64,000 nt of DNA, taken from positions 146,683 to 210,682 of the forward strand of contig NZ_VIRS01000015.1 of NCBI RefSeq assembly GCF_006912135.1, given 5' to 3'. Under the pieces are notes generated by a model. That model was not told the origin of the DNA. It ran no database searches and saw only the letters and a list, made by a program, of their open reading frames with translations. Positions within the stretch are counted from its first letter, which is position 1. Each line of letters starts with the position of its first letter. The translations under genes and the position numbers were made by a program. Origin of the DNA: Cryptosporangium phraense (GTDB taxonomy: Bacteria > Actinomycetota > Actinomycetes > Mycobacteriales > Cryptosporangiaceae). Below are positions 50,478 to 60,197 of the stretch, in pieces.

Positions 50478-51655
50478 CCGTGACCCTCCCGGTCCGGGCC
50501 GCGGCCGTCGCGGTCTTCGCCGCGTTTCTCAGCAGCGGCTTCGCGTTCGCGACCTGGGCCGCGCGCATCCCCACGGTCAAAGACCAACTTCATCTGGACG
50601 CCCGGCAGCTGGGGTTGTTGCTGCTGGCGCTGCCGGCCGGGTCGCTGGCGTCGCTGCTGGCCTCGGGCGCGGTCGTCGGTGCGCTGGGCCCGCGCCGGGC
50701 GGTGGCGGCGTCGAGCCTGACCGGCGCGACCGGGCTCGGTCTGGCCGGCCTCGGCTCCGAGAGCTCGGTCGCACTCACCGTGACCGGGCTCGCGGTGTAC
50801 GGGCTGGCCACCGGTATCTGGGACGTCGCCATGAACGTCGAGGCGGCGGCCGTCGAGCAGCGCGCGGGCCGGTCGATCATGTCGCGGTTCCACGCCTCGC
50901 TGAGCGCCGGGACGGTGCTCGGTGCGGCGGCCGGGGCCGGCTGCGCCGCGCTCGGCGTCCCGGTCGGTCCGCACCTCGTCGCGGTCGCGCTGCTCGTCGC
51001 GGTGGCCGTGCCGGTGTCCACCCGCCGGTACCTGGCCGCGGGTCCTCCGTCGCCCGGGCCCCGCGCGAAGGCCCGGCGGGCCTGGACCGAACCGCGGACG
51101 CTCGCGCTCGGCCTGTTCGTCCTGACCGCGGGTTTCTCCGAGGGCACCGGGAACGACTGGCTGGCGTCGGCGATGGTCGAGGGGCACCGCACGTCGGTCG
51201 CCGCCGGTTCGCTGAGCTTCGCGCTCTTCGTCGCCGCGATGACGCTCGGCCGTTGGTTCGGTCCGTCGCTGGTCGACCGGTGGGGCCCGCGGCGCGTCAC
51301 CCGCGTCGGTGGGACGATCGCGCTGGCCGGCCTGGTGACGACGGTCTTCGGACCACACTGGACGTGGGCGCTGGCCGGCGTCGTCGCGTGGGGGCTCGGC
51401 ACGGCGATGGGGTTCCCGCTCGGGATCAGCGCCGCGGCCGGCGACCCGGGCCGGGCCGCGGCCCGGGTCGGCGTCGTCTCGACGATCGGGTACACGGCGT
51501 TCCTGGCCGGGCCGCCGCTGCTCGGCTTCGTCGCCGACCACGTCGGCATCCTCCGCTCGCTGACGATCACCGCCGCGGTCGTCGCCGTCGGCCTCCTGCT
51601 GACGTCCGCGCTTCCCGGGACTAAGGCCGGGGCAGCGCGCCCAGGATCGCGGTGA
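50474..51655 (+). CDS. MFS transporter (YbjJ-like)
   Basis: 393 aa, 12 membrane segments, GTG start. The N-terminal FLSSGFAFATWAARIPTVKDQLHLDARQLGLLLLALPAG and GIWDVAMNVEAAAVEQRAGRSIMSRFHASLSAGTV are characteristic of the YbjJ subgroup. Probably an exporter controlled by the TetR gene just upstream. Its last 35 bp overlap the end of the convergent TetR gene. Confidence 0.9.
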   Translation: MTVTLPVRAAAVAVFAAFLSSGFAFATWAARIPTVKDQLHLDARQLGLLLLALPAGSLASLLASGAVVGALGPRRAVAASSLTGATGLGLAGLGSESSVALTVTGLAVYGLATGIWDVAMNVEAAAVEQRAGRSIMSRFHASLSAGTVLGAAAGAGCAALGVPVGPHLVAVALLVAVAVPVSTRRYLAAGPPSPGPRAKARRAWTEPRTLALGLFVLTAGFSEGTGNDWLASAMVEGHRTSVAAGSLSFALFVAAMTLGRWFGPSLVDRWGPRRVTRVGGTIALAGLVTTVFGPHWTWALAGVVAWGLGTAMGFPLGISAAAGDPGRAAARVGVVSTIGYTAFLAGPPLLGFVADHVGILRSLTITAAVVAVGLLLTSALPGTKAGAARPGSR

Positions 51656-52283
51656 CTATCGCGACACGCAGCGACTCCCGCAGGTCGAACTGCAGCGCGG
51701 CCAGGTCGGGCTCGGCCTCGTAGACCGCCAGCACCTCGGGTGTCGGCGAACAGTACGTCGACAGCGCCCCGGCCATGATCGTGGCCTGCAGGCACACCAG
51801 CTGGGCGCCCTGGCCCAGCTCGGGTACCGCTCCGGAGACCAGCTCGACCATCGTGGCGAGGTCGGCGAGCAGAGCCCGCTTGTGCCGCCGCACGACGTCG
51901 ACCGAGACGTTCTGCTCCAGCACGCCTCCCTGCGCGCTGATCAGGTCACACAACGCGACCCGGCTCGCCAGCGTGCGGCTGAGGATCTCGGCCAGCTGCT
52001 CCGACCGTCGCTCGGCGGACTCCCCCGGGTCGACCGCGGCCAGCTCGCCAGCCAGCGACGCGAGCCAGCTCCGCATGAAGTCGTCGAGCAGCTCGAGCAG
52101 CACCGCCTCCCGCGACTCGAAATAGCGCAGGACGTTCGACTTGGCCAGCCCGACCCGGCGACTGAGCTCGTTGAGGCTCACGTCGGCCACCGGCATCTCG
52201 TCGAGCATGGCCGCGGCCGTGTCGAGGATCGCCTGCCGACGGATCTCCCGCTGCTCCTCGCTGCGCGCGCGCTGGAACGTCAT
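51621..52283 (-). CDS. TetR family transcriptional regulator
   Basis: 220 aa from ATG 52283, chosen because TAGAGT (52291-52296) ends 7 nt upstream; GTG 52292 would add three residues. HTH 16-60 (AILDTAAAMLDEMPVADVSLNELSRRVGLAKSNVLRYFESREAVL) and a TetR_C domain common in actinobacterial regulators of SDR genes. Diverges from the SDR gene with three operator copies in between. Tail overlaps the MFS gene antisense by 35 bp. Confidence 0.92.
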   Translation of the reverse strand: MTFQRARSEEQREIRRQAILDTAAAMLDEMPVADVSLNELSRRVGLAKSNVLRYFESREAVLLELLDDFMRSWLASLAGELAAVDPGESAERRSEQLAEILSRTLASRVALCDLISAQGGVLEQNVSVDVVRRHKRALLADLATMVELVSGAVPELGQGAQLVCLQATIMAGALSTYCSPTPEVLAVYEAEPDLAALQFDLRESLRVAIVTAILGALPRP

Positions 52284-52302
52284 GCTCGTCACTCTAACTT
52301 AA

Positions 52303-52372
52303 AGACCGCCGGTCTCTTGACAGCAGACCGCCGGTCTCTTAGCGTTCTTCGTGTAAGAGACCGCCGGTTCTT
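52303..52372. promoter_or_regulatory. Three phased TetR operators and promoter of the SDR gene
   Basis: AGACCG-C-CGGTCT occurs at 52303-52315 and 52325-52337, with a degenerate copy at about 52358-52371; centres are 22 and 33 bp apart, whole helical turns. TTGACA (52317-52322), 17 bp and TAGCGT (52340-52345) form a strong rightward promoter whose spacer holds operator 2; operator 3 lies just past the start point. Confidence 0.8.
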
Positions 52373-52387
52373 TAGGAGAGAAACGCC

Positions 52388-53278
52388 ATGTGGAGCGAGC
52401 AGAACATCCCCGACCAGACCGGCCGCACCGCGGTCGTGACCGGCGCCAACACCGGCCTGGGCTTCGCGACCGCGCACGCGCTGGCCGCCCACGGCGCCCG
52501 CGTCGTACTGGCCGTCCGCAACGTCGAAAAGGGCAAGCAGGCCGCCGACCGGATCCCCGGCGACGTCACCGTGCAGGAGCTCGACCTCACCTCGCTCGAC
52601 TCGGTCCGCGCCGCGGCCGAGAGCCTGCACGCCGGCCACGACCGGATCGACCTGCTGATCAACAACGCCGGCGTCATGTACACGCCGAAGCAGCAGACCC
52701 GCGACGGCTTCGAGATGCAGTTCGGCACCAACCACCTCGGTCACTTCGCGTTCACCGGCCTGATGCTCGACCTGCTCCTCCCGGTGCCCGGCTCCCGGGT
52801 CGTGTCGGTCAGCAGCGTCGGGCACCGGATCCGGGCCACGATCCACTTCGACGACCTGCAGTGGGAGCGCTCCTACAGCCGCGTCGGCGCCTACGGGCAG
52901 TCCAAGCTGGCCAACCTGATGTTCATCTACGAGTTGCAGCGCCGGCTGGCCACCCACGGCACCACCGCCGCGGTCGCCGCGCACCCCGGTGTGTCCGACA
53001 CCGAGCTGATCCGCAACTCCCCGGCGGTGGTGCGGGCCCCGCTCGCGCGGCTCGCTCCGCTCGTCGTCCAGGACGCCTCGAAGGGCGCGCTCTCGACGCT
53101 GCGGGCCGCGACCGACCCCGCGGTGCTCGGCGGGCAGTACTACGGCCCCGGCGGCGTCGGCGAGGTGCGTGGGGCTCCCCGCCTGGTCACGTCCAGCCCG
53201 GAGTCCTACGACGCGACGGTCCAGCAGCGGCTGTGGGCCGTGTCCGAAAACCTGACCGGCGTGCGGTTCCCGGTCTGA
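52388..53278 (+). CDS. Short-chain dehydrogenase/reductase (retinol-dehydrogenase-like)
   Basis: 296 aa. TGANTGLG cofactor motif (near 19-26), NNAGVMYTP, VSVSSVGH, YGQSK catalytic Tyr/Lys and NHLGHFAFTG identify the RDH/WWOX-like actinobacterial SDR group. GGAGAG ribosome site. Controlled by the divergent TetR. Substrate unknown. Confidence 0.92.
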   Translation: MWSEQNIPDQTGRTAVVTGANTGLGFATAHALAAHGARVVLAVRNVEKGKQAADRIPGDVTVQELDLTSLDSVRAAAESLHAGHDRIDLLINNAGVMYTPKQQTRDGFEMQFGTNHLGHFAFTGLMLDLLLPVPGSRVVSVSSVGHRIRATIHFDDLQWERSYSRVGAYGQSKLANLMFIYELQRRLATHGTTAAVAAHPGVSDTELIRNSPAVVRAPLARLAPLVVQDASKGALSTLRAATDPAVLGGQYYGPGGVGEVRGAPRLVTSSPESYDATVQQRLWAVSENLTGVRFPV

Positions 53279-53284
53279 GCCCGA

Positions 53285-53344
53285 CTACGCCCGGGTGACC
53301 ACGTCCAGAACCCAGGTGACGCCGAACTTGTCGGTGAGGCCACT
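53285..53344 (-). pseudogene. C-terminal remnant of a VOC/PhnB-like protein
   Basis: Downstream of the SDR, the minus strand encodes GLTDKFGVTWVLDVVTRA followed by a stop, which looks like the final strand of VOC-family (glyoxalase/PhnB-like) proteins. Sequence upstream of it (toward 53356) no longer resembles a VOC domain, so only the last ~20 codons remain, apparently cut when the promoter region of the next gene was joined. Confidence 0.5.
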
Positions 53345-53360
53345 CCTGCTTCCCACTTAA

Positions 53361-53388
53361 TCGACACTGTCTATCAGGGTGTTACGGT
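53361..53388 (+). promoter_or_regulatory. Promoter of the mycofactocin-coupled SDR
   Basis: TCGACA (53361-53366), 16 bp and TACGGT (53383-53388). A 9-bp dyad GACA-C-TGTC (53363-53371) overlaps the -35 and is a common core for TetR-type operators. The start codon is at 53451, leaving a leader of about 55 nt with GGGAGG. Confidence 0.5.
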
Positions 53389-53450
53389 CGAATGAGGGAA
53401 CCGCCTGAGCAGGCAGTTTTCGGGTCAACGACTCAATTGGGAGGACCCTC

Positions 53451-54272
53451 ATGGGCAAGCTCGATGGCAAAGTCGCCTTCATCACCGGTGCCGCCCGCGG
53501 CCAGGGCCGCAGCCACGCGATCCGCTTAGCGCAGGAAGGCGCGGACATCATCGCGGTCGACATCGCCGCGCAGATCCCGACCGTCGCCTACCCGATGGCG
53601 ACCCCCGACGACCTGGCCGAGACGGCCAAGCAGATCGAGGCCCTCGACCGCCGGATCTTCACCCAGCAGGCCGACGTCCGGGACTTCGCCGCGCTCGAGG
53701 CCGCGGTCAAGGCCGGCGTCGCCGAGCTCGGCCCGATCGACATCGTGCTGGCCAACGCCGGCATCGCCCCGCAGGGCGGCCCGGAGCCGGACCAGATCGC
53801 GACCTGGAACGACGTCATCGGCACCAACCTGACCGGCGTCTGGAACACCGTGATGGCGGCCGCACCGGCGATGATCGAGCGCGGCCAGGGCGGCGCGATC
53901 GTACTCACCAGCTCGACCCAGGGCCTCAAGGGCACCGGCGGCGACGGCACCGCGGCCACCACCGCGTACGCCGCGTCCAAGCACGGCGTCGTCGGCCTGA
54001 TGCGCAGCTTCACCAACTGGCTGGCCCAGTACTCGATCCGCGTCAACTCGGTGCACCCGACCGGCGTGAACACGCCGATGGTGAACAACGAGGTGATCCA
54101 GGGCTGGCTCGAGCGCGACCCGGCCGTGGCGTCGATGATGCAGAACCTGCTGCCGGTGCCGATGGTCGAGCCGGTCGACATCAGCAACGCGATCCTGTGG
54201 CTGGTCAGCGACGAGGCCCGGTACGTCACCGGCGTGACGCTCCCGGTCGACGCCGGCTTCAACGCCAGCTGA
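53451..54272 (+). CDS. Mycofactocin-coupled SDR family oxidoreductase
   Basis: 273 aa. N-terminus GKVAFITGAARGQGRSHAIRLAQEGADIIAVDI and the extra loop after it (AYPMATPDDLAETAKQIE) match TIGR03971-type SDRs (carveol dehydrogenase-like), which hold NAD tightly and pass electrons to mycofactocin. Catalytic YAASK and SSTQGLKG present. Oxidises an alcohol. No mycofactocin biosynthesis gene lies in the window. Followed by a strong terminator. Confidence 0.92.
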   Translation: MGKLDGKVAFITGAARGQGRSHAIRLAQEGADIIAVDIAAQIPTVAYPMATPDDLAETAKQIEALDRRIFTQQADVRDFAALEAAVKAGVAELGPIDIVLANAGIAPQGGPEPDQIATWNDVIGTNLTGVWNTVMAAAPAMIERGQGGAIVLTSSTQGLKGTGGDGTAATTAYAASKHGVVGLMRSFTNWLAQYSIRVNSVHPTGVNTPMVNNEVIQGWLERDPAVASMMQNLLPVPMVEPVDISNAILWLVSDEARYVTGVTLPVDAGFNAS

Positions 54273-54277
54273 TCCCC

Positions 54278-54320
54278 GGCCGGTCGGCGCTCCGCGCGCC
54301 GACCGGCCCGCCGACGGGCC
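54278..54320. terminator. Overlapping GC-rich hairpins between convergent genes
   Basis: A 13-bp perfect stem (arms 54278-54290 and 54296-54308, 5-nt loop) overlaps a second stem GGCCCG/CGGGCC (54305-54320). They separate the mycofactocin-coupled SDR from the convergent oxidoreductase. Confidence 0.75.
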
Positions 54321-54326
54321 GTCGGC

Positions 54327-55184
54327 TCAGAGGAACGCCTCCGCGGCGGCCAGGAGATGCTGCAGGCGGACGCCCCGGTGCACGTCGGCGTCCGGGCTCT
54401 TGCCGCCGGCCACGGCGTCGGCGAACGTCGTCGCGATGCGCCGCTGCAGGGCCGCGGGGTCGTCGGCGCCCGGGTCGGCCAGGGCGATGCGCCCGGCGTC
54501 GGTGATCGCTTCGCACTGCAGCGGTCCGTGGGCGCCCGGGGTGGCGATCGACAGGACCGCGGAGCTGACCGCGCCGCTCTCGTGCGCGAACGTCACCGCG
54601 GTGACCGCTCCGGACCGGGCCGCGTGCACCACGGTGGCCGGCCCGGCGGCCAGCTCGAGCAGGTCGAACACGTGCGGGCCGACGTCGTGCAGCGCGGCTT
54701 CGGGCCGGCGCCAGGGCGTGGCGAAGAACGAGCCCGGCATCGCCCCGCTGCCGACGAACTCCGCGCGCAGCGCCCGGGGAACCGCCTGCCGGACCTCGTC
54801 GACGAAAACCGGCACCGCGGACGACCACCGGTTGGTGAGCATGAGCTGCGTGACCACGCCCGCTTCGTCGGCGGCCGCGGCGATCCGCTCGGCGTCGTCG
54901 ACCGTGAACGCGATCGGCTTCTCGAGCAGCAGGTGCTTGCCGGCCGCGGCCGCTCGCGGAGCGAGCTCGGCCTGGACGTCCGGAGGGACGGCGAACGCGA
55001 CCGCGTCGCAGGTGCCGAGCAGCGCGTCGAAGGAGTCCGCGACCGGTACCCCCAGCGCGGCGGCCGCCTCCGGGCGGCGCGCCCACACCGCGGCGAGGGC
55101 GGTCCCGGGGCCGGCCGCGAGCAGCGGCCCGGTGAAACTCGTCGCCCACGGCCCGGCGCCGACCAGCCCGACACGCAGCGTCAT
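54327..55184 (-). CDS. Gfo/Idh/MocA family oxidoreductase
   Basis: 285 aa, short for the family. Rossmann start LRVGLVGAGPWATSFTGPLLA, cofactor/catalytic KHLLLEKPIAFT (EKP) and DVGPHVFDLLELAAG with the usual His. Lacks some of the C-terminal sheet strands. NAD(P)-dependent oxidation of a sugar or inositol derivative. GGAGGA before the ATG. Confidence 0.9.
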   Translation of the reverse strand: MTLRVGLVGAGPWATSFTGPLLAAGPGTALAAVWARRPEAAAALGVPVADSFDALLGTCDAVAFAVPPDVQAELAPRAAAAGKHLLLEKPIAFTVDDAERIAAAADEAGVVTQLMLTNRWSSAVPVFVDEVRQAVPRALRAEFVGSGAMPGSFFATPWRRPEAALHDVGPHVFDLLELAAGPATVVHAARSGAVTAVTFAHESGAVSSAVLSIATPGAHGPLQCEAITDAGRIALADPGADDPAALQRRIATTFADAVAGGKSPDADVHRGVRLQHLLAAAEAFL

Positions 55185-55247
55185 CGCGTTCGTCCTCCGT
55201 TCGAGATGCCCTGATCCTAGGCGACCCCAGACAGCCGACGTCCGCCC

Positions 55248-56426
55248 TCACCGGCCGACGCTCGCGAGACGCACCCTCAGGAGTTGGACGGACAACGCCA
55301 CCAGCACGACCCCGGCGGCGAACAGGCAGAGCTCGCGCGCGTCCGCACCGCGGGCCAGGGCCAGGCCGCCGAGCACCGCACCCAGCGCCTGGCCCAGGTA
55401 GGAACCGCTGGCGTTCAGCGAGATGACCACGCCGGGCTGCCGGGGCGCGAGGCCGGTGAGCGCATGGTTGATCGGCGTCAGCAGCGACCAGCTGGACGCC
55501 CCGCCGGTCACCGCCAGCATCAGCACCAGCGCGAAGTGTCCGGCGAACGCGAACGCCAGCAGGTCGAGCGTCATGATCGTCAGCGTGAGGCCGAGCGTAC
55601 GGTCCGGTCCGACGCGGTCGGCCAGCCAACCGGCGCCGAAGGCGCCGATCGCGCCACCGATCCCCCAGGCCAGCAGGGCAACGGCGAGTCGGACGCCGGT
55701 CAGGTGGGCGTTCGAGCCCAGCACGAACGCGATGTAGGTGTAGAACAGGATCCCGCCGCCGGTCGCGAGCGTGTTGACGGTCACCAGCCGCAGGAGGCGC
55801 GGGTCGACGAGCTGGCGCAGCCGCTCGGCCATCGGAACCGCGCCGGGCAGCGGAAGCGCCGGAAGCCGCCCGGCCAGCGCGGCCACGGCCACCAGCGCCA
55901 CCGCGGCGATGAAGAGCAGGCTCGCCGGCCACCCGAACCGCTGACCGACGGCCGTGCCGACCGGCACGCCCAGCACCGTCCCGACCGCCAGCCCGCCGTT
56001 GACGACGGCCAGGGCCCGGCCGCGCGCGGACGGACCGGCCAGGGCCACCGCCGCCACCGACGCCGTGGGCGTGAACGCGGCCGCGGCGACCGCGGTGACG
56101 ACCCGCGCGACCAGGAGCAGACCGAGCGAGGGAGCCGCGGCGGCGGCCAGGTTCGCCAGCGCGAAGACGCTCAGCGAGCCGATCGCCAGGGGCCGCCTGG
56201 GTATCCGCGCGGTGAGCGTGGCCACGATCGGCGCGGCGACCGCGTAGGTCAGCGCGAACGCGGTGATGACCTGCCCGGACGACGCGGTCGAGGTGTGGAG
56301 GCCGGACGCGAGCTGCGGGAGGATTCCGGCGAGCACGAACGAGTCGGTGCCCATCGCGAACGTGCCCAGCGCGAGGAGGCTGACCGGGGCGGCCCAGCGG
56401 GTCGGGGAGTCGAGAACGGAAGCCAT
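55248..56426 (-). CDS. MFS drug/arabinose-efflux-type transporter
   Basis: 392 aa, 12 membrane segments. N-terminus LLALGTFAMGTDSFVLAGILPQLA, then TASVAAVALAGPSARGRALAVVNGGLAVGTVLGVPVGTAVGQ (motif C region) as in AraJ/chloramphenicol-resistance-like DHA1 exporters. Lies next to an XRE regulator on the same strand. Confidence 0.92.
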   Translation of the reverse strand: MASVLDSPTRWAAPVSLLALGTFAMGTDSFVLAGILPQLASGLHTSTASSGQVITAFALTYAVAAPIVATLTARIPRRPLAIGSLSVFALANLAAAAAPSLGLLLVARVVTAVAAAAFTPTASVAAVALAGPSARGRALAVVNGGLAVGTVLGVPVGTAVGQRFGWPASLLFIAAVALVAVAALAGRLPALPLPGAVPMAERLRQLVDPRLLRLVTVNTLATGGGILFYTYIAFVLGSNAHLTGVRLAVALLAWGIGGAIGAFGAGWLADRVGPDRTLGLTLTIMTLDLLAFAFAGHFALVLMLAVTGGASSWSLLTPINHALTGLAPRQPGVVISLNASGSYLGQALGAVLGGLALARGADARELCLFAAGVVLVALSVQLLRVRLASVGR

Positions 56427-56488
56427 GAGACCGAGTCTCAGGCGGCCCGGCGCCGGTCGGCAGGCAGCTGTTTATGCTGGTATCGCCA

Positions 56489-57304
56489 CTACCCCCCGGC
56501 GAGGCCCCGCAGTTTCGCGGCGCTCTCGTCGTCGGACGGCAGGAACACGACGAGGAACAGCTGATCGTCCGCGGCCGCGGTGAGCTTGGTGTAGTCCAGG
56601 TCGACCCGGCCCGCCCTGGGGTGCACCAGGCGCTTCCGGGCGCTCTCGAACCGGCCGATCGAGTGCTCGTCCCAGAGCTCGCGGAAGTACGGGTCGGCGG
56701 CGCGCAGCGTGGTCAGCAACTCGGCGCCGCGCGGGTCGTTCGGGTGTTGGGCCAGCGTGACCCGGAACTGTCCGATCAGCGAGCGGGCCTCGCTGTCCCA
56801 GTCGACGAACAGGCCGGCGCCGCGCGACTCGGTGAACGTGATCCAGAGGATGTTGCGTTCGGCCGGTGGGCGCTGCTCCAGGCCGCCGAGCAGGCTCGCG
56901 TAGGCGTCGTTGAACGCGACCAGGTCCCACCAGGGGTTGGTCAGATACGCCGGGTTCGGCTGCAGGACGTCGACCAGGCGCTGCAGGGTCGGATCGACCG
57001 TCGGCGGATGCGGGTCGGACGGCGGGAGCGCGAGCTCGGCGAGCGTGTAGAGGTGGGCCCGTTCGGCCGCGGTCAGCTCGAGGACGCGGGCCAGGCTGGC
57101 GATCACCTGCCGGCTGACCGTGATGTCGCGGGCCTGCTCGAGCCAGGTGTACCAGGTCACGCTCACGCCGGCGAGCTGGGCCAGCTCCTCCCGGCGCAGC
57201 CCGGGTGTGCGTCGGCGCGAGCCGGCCGGGAAGCCGGCCGCGACCGGGTCGGTCGCTTCGCGCCGGGCCCGCAGAAACGCCCCGAGCTCTTCCCGTTGCA
57301 CCAC
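56489..57304 (-). CDS. XRE-family regulator with MmyB-like ligand-binding domain
   Basis: 271 aa, GTG start. LRREELAQLAGVSVTWYTWLEQARDITVS is the HTH (about 35-65); the C-terminal domain has NPAYLTNPWWDLVAFNDAYASLLG and the terminal RVDLDYTKLTAAADDQLFLVVFLPSD pattern. Same architecture as the protein at 25277 but only distantly related. Probably regulates the MFS gene or the divergent VOC gene. Confidence 0.9.
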   Translation of the reverse strand: MVQREELGAFLRARREATDPVAAGFPAGSRRRTPGLRREELAQLAGVSVTWYTWLEQARDITVSRQVIASLARVLELTAAERAHLYTLAELALPPSDPHPPTVDPTLQRLVDVLQPNPAYLTNPWWDLVAFNDAYASLLGGLEQRPPAERNILWITFTESRGAGLFVDWDSEARSLIGQFRVTLAQHPNDPRGAELLTTLRAADPYFRELWDEHSIGRFESARKRLVHPRAGRVDLDYTKLTAAADDQLFLVVFLPSDDESAAKLRGLAGG

Positions 57305-57351
57305 GTCTTCATCTAACCCGCCGCCGGCGGGGCCGCCCTAAGGTGTCGGGC

Positions 57352-57741
57352 ATGACCGTGGTGTCAGTGATGATGGCCGTGCCCGACGCCGGGGAAGCCT
57401 CGGCCTGGTACCAGCGCGCGCTCGGCGCGACCGAACGCTGGAACCTCGGCTCGGTGATCGGCCTCGACCTCGGCGGCGCACCCTTCTTCGTCGCCGAGCC
57501 CGCGAACAACCGCTGGGACACGCCTGCGACCCTCGGCAGCACCACCACCCGCATCGAGGTGTTCACCGACGACCCGGACGCGCTCCTGACCCGCGCCGCG
57601 GCCGCGGGCGCCGAGTACCACGACCCGATCCGCGCCCACGACACGCTCTGGGGCGAGCACCGTCAGGGCGGCTTCTTCGACCCCTACGGCCACCTGTGGC
57701 TGGTCGGCGATAAATCGCCGATCGAGTACCGGCAGCCGTGA
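57352..57741 (+). CDS. VOC superfamily (glyoxalase/bleomycin-resistance-like) protein
   Basis: 129 aa. Paired beta-alpha-beta-beta-beta modules: VVSVMMAVPDAGEASAWYQRALGATERWNL and GGFFDPYGHLWLVGDK. Metal-site candidates are the His in GEHRQGGFFDPYGHLW and the Glu in RIEVFTDD. TAAGGT ends 7 nt before the ATG. Confidence 0.88.
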   Translation: MTVVSVMMAVPDAGEASAWYQRALGATERWNLGSVIGLDLGGAPFFVAEPANNRWDTPATLGSTTTRIEVFTDDPDALLTRAAAAGAEYHDPIRAHDTLWGEHRQGGFFDPYGHLWLVGDKSPIEYRQP

Positions 57742-57761
57742 TAGCTTGCCGTCGTCCGTGA

Positions 57762-59282
<1,521 letters not shown>

Positions 59283-59324
59283 GCGAGCCGCCCGCCCGGG
59301 CGGGGCGCCGGGGTACCTCGCAGT

Positions 59325-59422
59325 CGGCGCGGGGTTCCTCGGCGCTCGGCGCGGGGTTCTTCGGCGCTCGGCGCGGGGTTCCTCGGCGCTCCGCGCGGGG
59401 GTCTTCGGCGTTCGGCGCGGGC
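59325..59422 (+). repeat. 22-bp tandem repeat, about 4.4 copies
   Basis: Unit CGGCGCGGGGTTCYTCGGCGCT starts at 59325, 59347, 59369 and 59391 (the last diverged), with a partial fifth. It fills the 173-bp gap between the convergent Rox-like and DedA genes; no gene is supported in the gap. Confidence 0.85.
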
Positions 59423-59455
59423 GGGGTCCGTCCGTCGGCCGGGCCGGCCGGGCGG

Positions 59456-60094
59456 TCACCGGCGGCCGGCGGGCTCCGGGACCTTCTTGCGGGCGGCCGC
59501 CCGATGGCGGACGAACTCCACCACCAGCGGCGCCGCCGACAACGCGACCAGTGCGACAAGGATCAACTCGATGTGGTGCCGCACGAACGCGATCCGCCCC
59601 AGCACGTACCCGGCCGACGGCAACCCGAAGCTCCACAAAGCCCCACCGACGACGTTGTAGACCACGAACGTGCGATAAGGCATCCGAGCCACGCCCGCCA
59701 CGATCGGCGTGAACGTCCGCACCACCGACACGAATCGCGCCAACACGATCGACCGCGGCCCGTACCGCTCGAACACCCCGCGAACCCGTTCCAGGTAGGC
59801 CTTCTTGAACAGCCGCGAGTCCGGCCGTCGATACAGCGCCGGACCGACCCGCCGCCCGAACACGAACCCGACCTGATCCCCGGCGATCGCCGCCCCCGTG
59901 ATCAGCAGACAGACCACCCAGAACGGCTGGTGCAGATAGCGGCCGTCGGCGACGAGCAACCCGGCCGTGAACAGCAGCGAGTCACCGGGCAGGAAGAACC
60001 CGAGCAGCAGGCCCGACTCGGCGAACACGATCGCGAGGATGCCCAGCAGACCGAACGTCGCAATCAGCGATTCCGGCGACAGGAAGTGCGGCAC
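59456..60094 (-). CDS. DedA family membrane protein
   Basis: 212 aa, GTG start. Four to five membrane segments with the family motifs FAESGLLLGFFLPGDSLLFTAGLL, GDQVGFVFGRRVGPALY and RFVSVVRTFTPIVAGVARMPYRTFVVYNVVGGALW. DedA proteins act as polyprenyl-phosphate or phospholipid flippases/proton-dependent transporters. The basic tail is cytoplasmic. Confidence 0.92.
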   Translation of the reverse strand: MPHFLSPESLIATFGLLGILAIVFAESGLLLGFFLPGDSLLFTAGLLVADGRYLHQPFWVVCLLITGAAIAGDQVGFVFGRRVGPALYRRPDSRLFKKAYLERVRGVFERYGPRSIVLARFVSVVRTFTPIVAGVARMPYRTFVVYNVVGGALWSFGLPSAGYVLGRIAFVRHHIELILVALVALSAAPLVVEFVRHRAAARKKVPEPAGRR

Positions 60095-60152
60095 GCCTCA
60101 GATCCTGGTTCACCCCCGCAAGCCCCCGCCGCCCGGGGTTGCCGCCCCGACC

Positions 60153-60197
60153 GGGCTCACAGCGGGCGGGCTCACGCCGGGCGGGCTCACGCCGGCC
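60153..60197. repeat. 15-bp triplicate spanning the stop of the enoyl-CoA hydratase gene
   Basis: GGGCTCACNGCGGGC-type units at 60153-60167, 60168-60182 and 60183-60197. The stop codon of the hydratase (60187-60189) lies in the third unit, so the repeat supplies a stop in each copy. It occupies part of the gap to the DedA gene. Confidence 0.7.
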
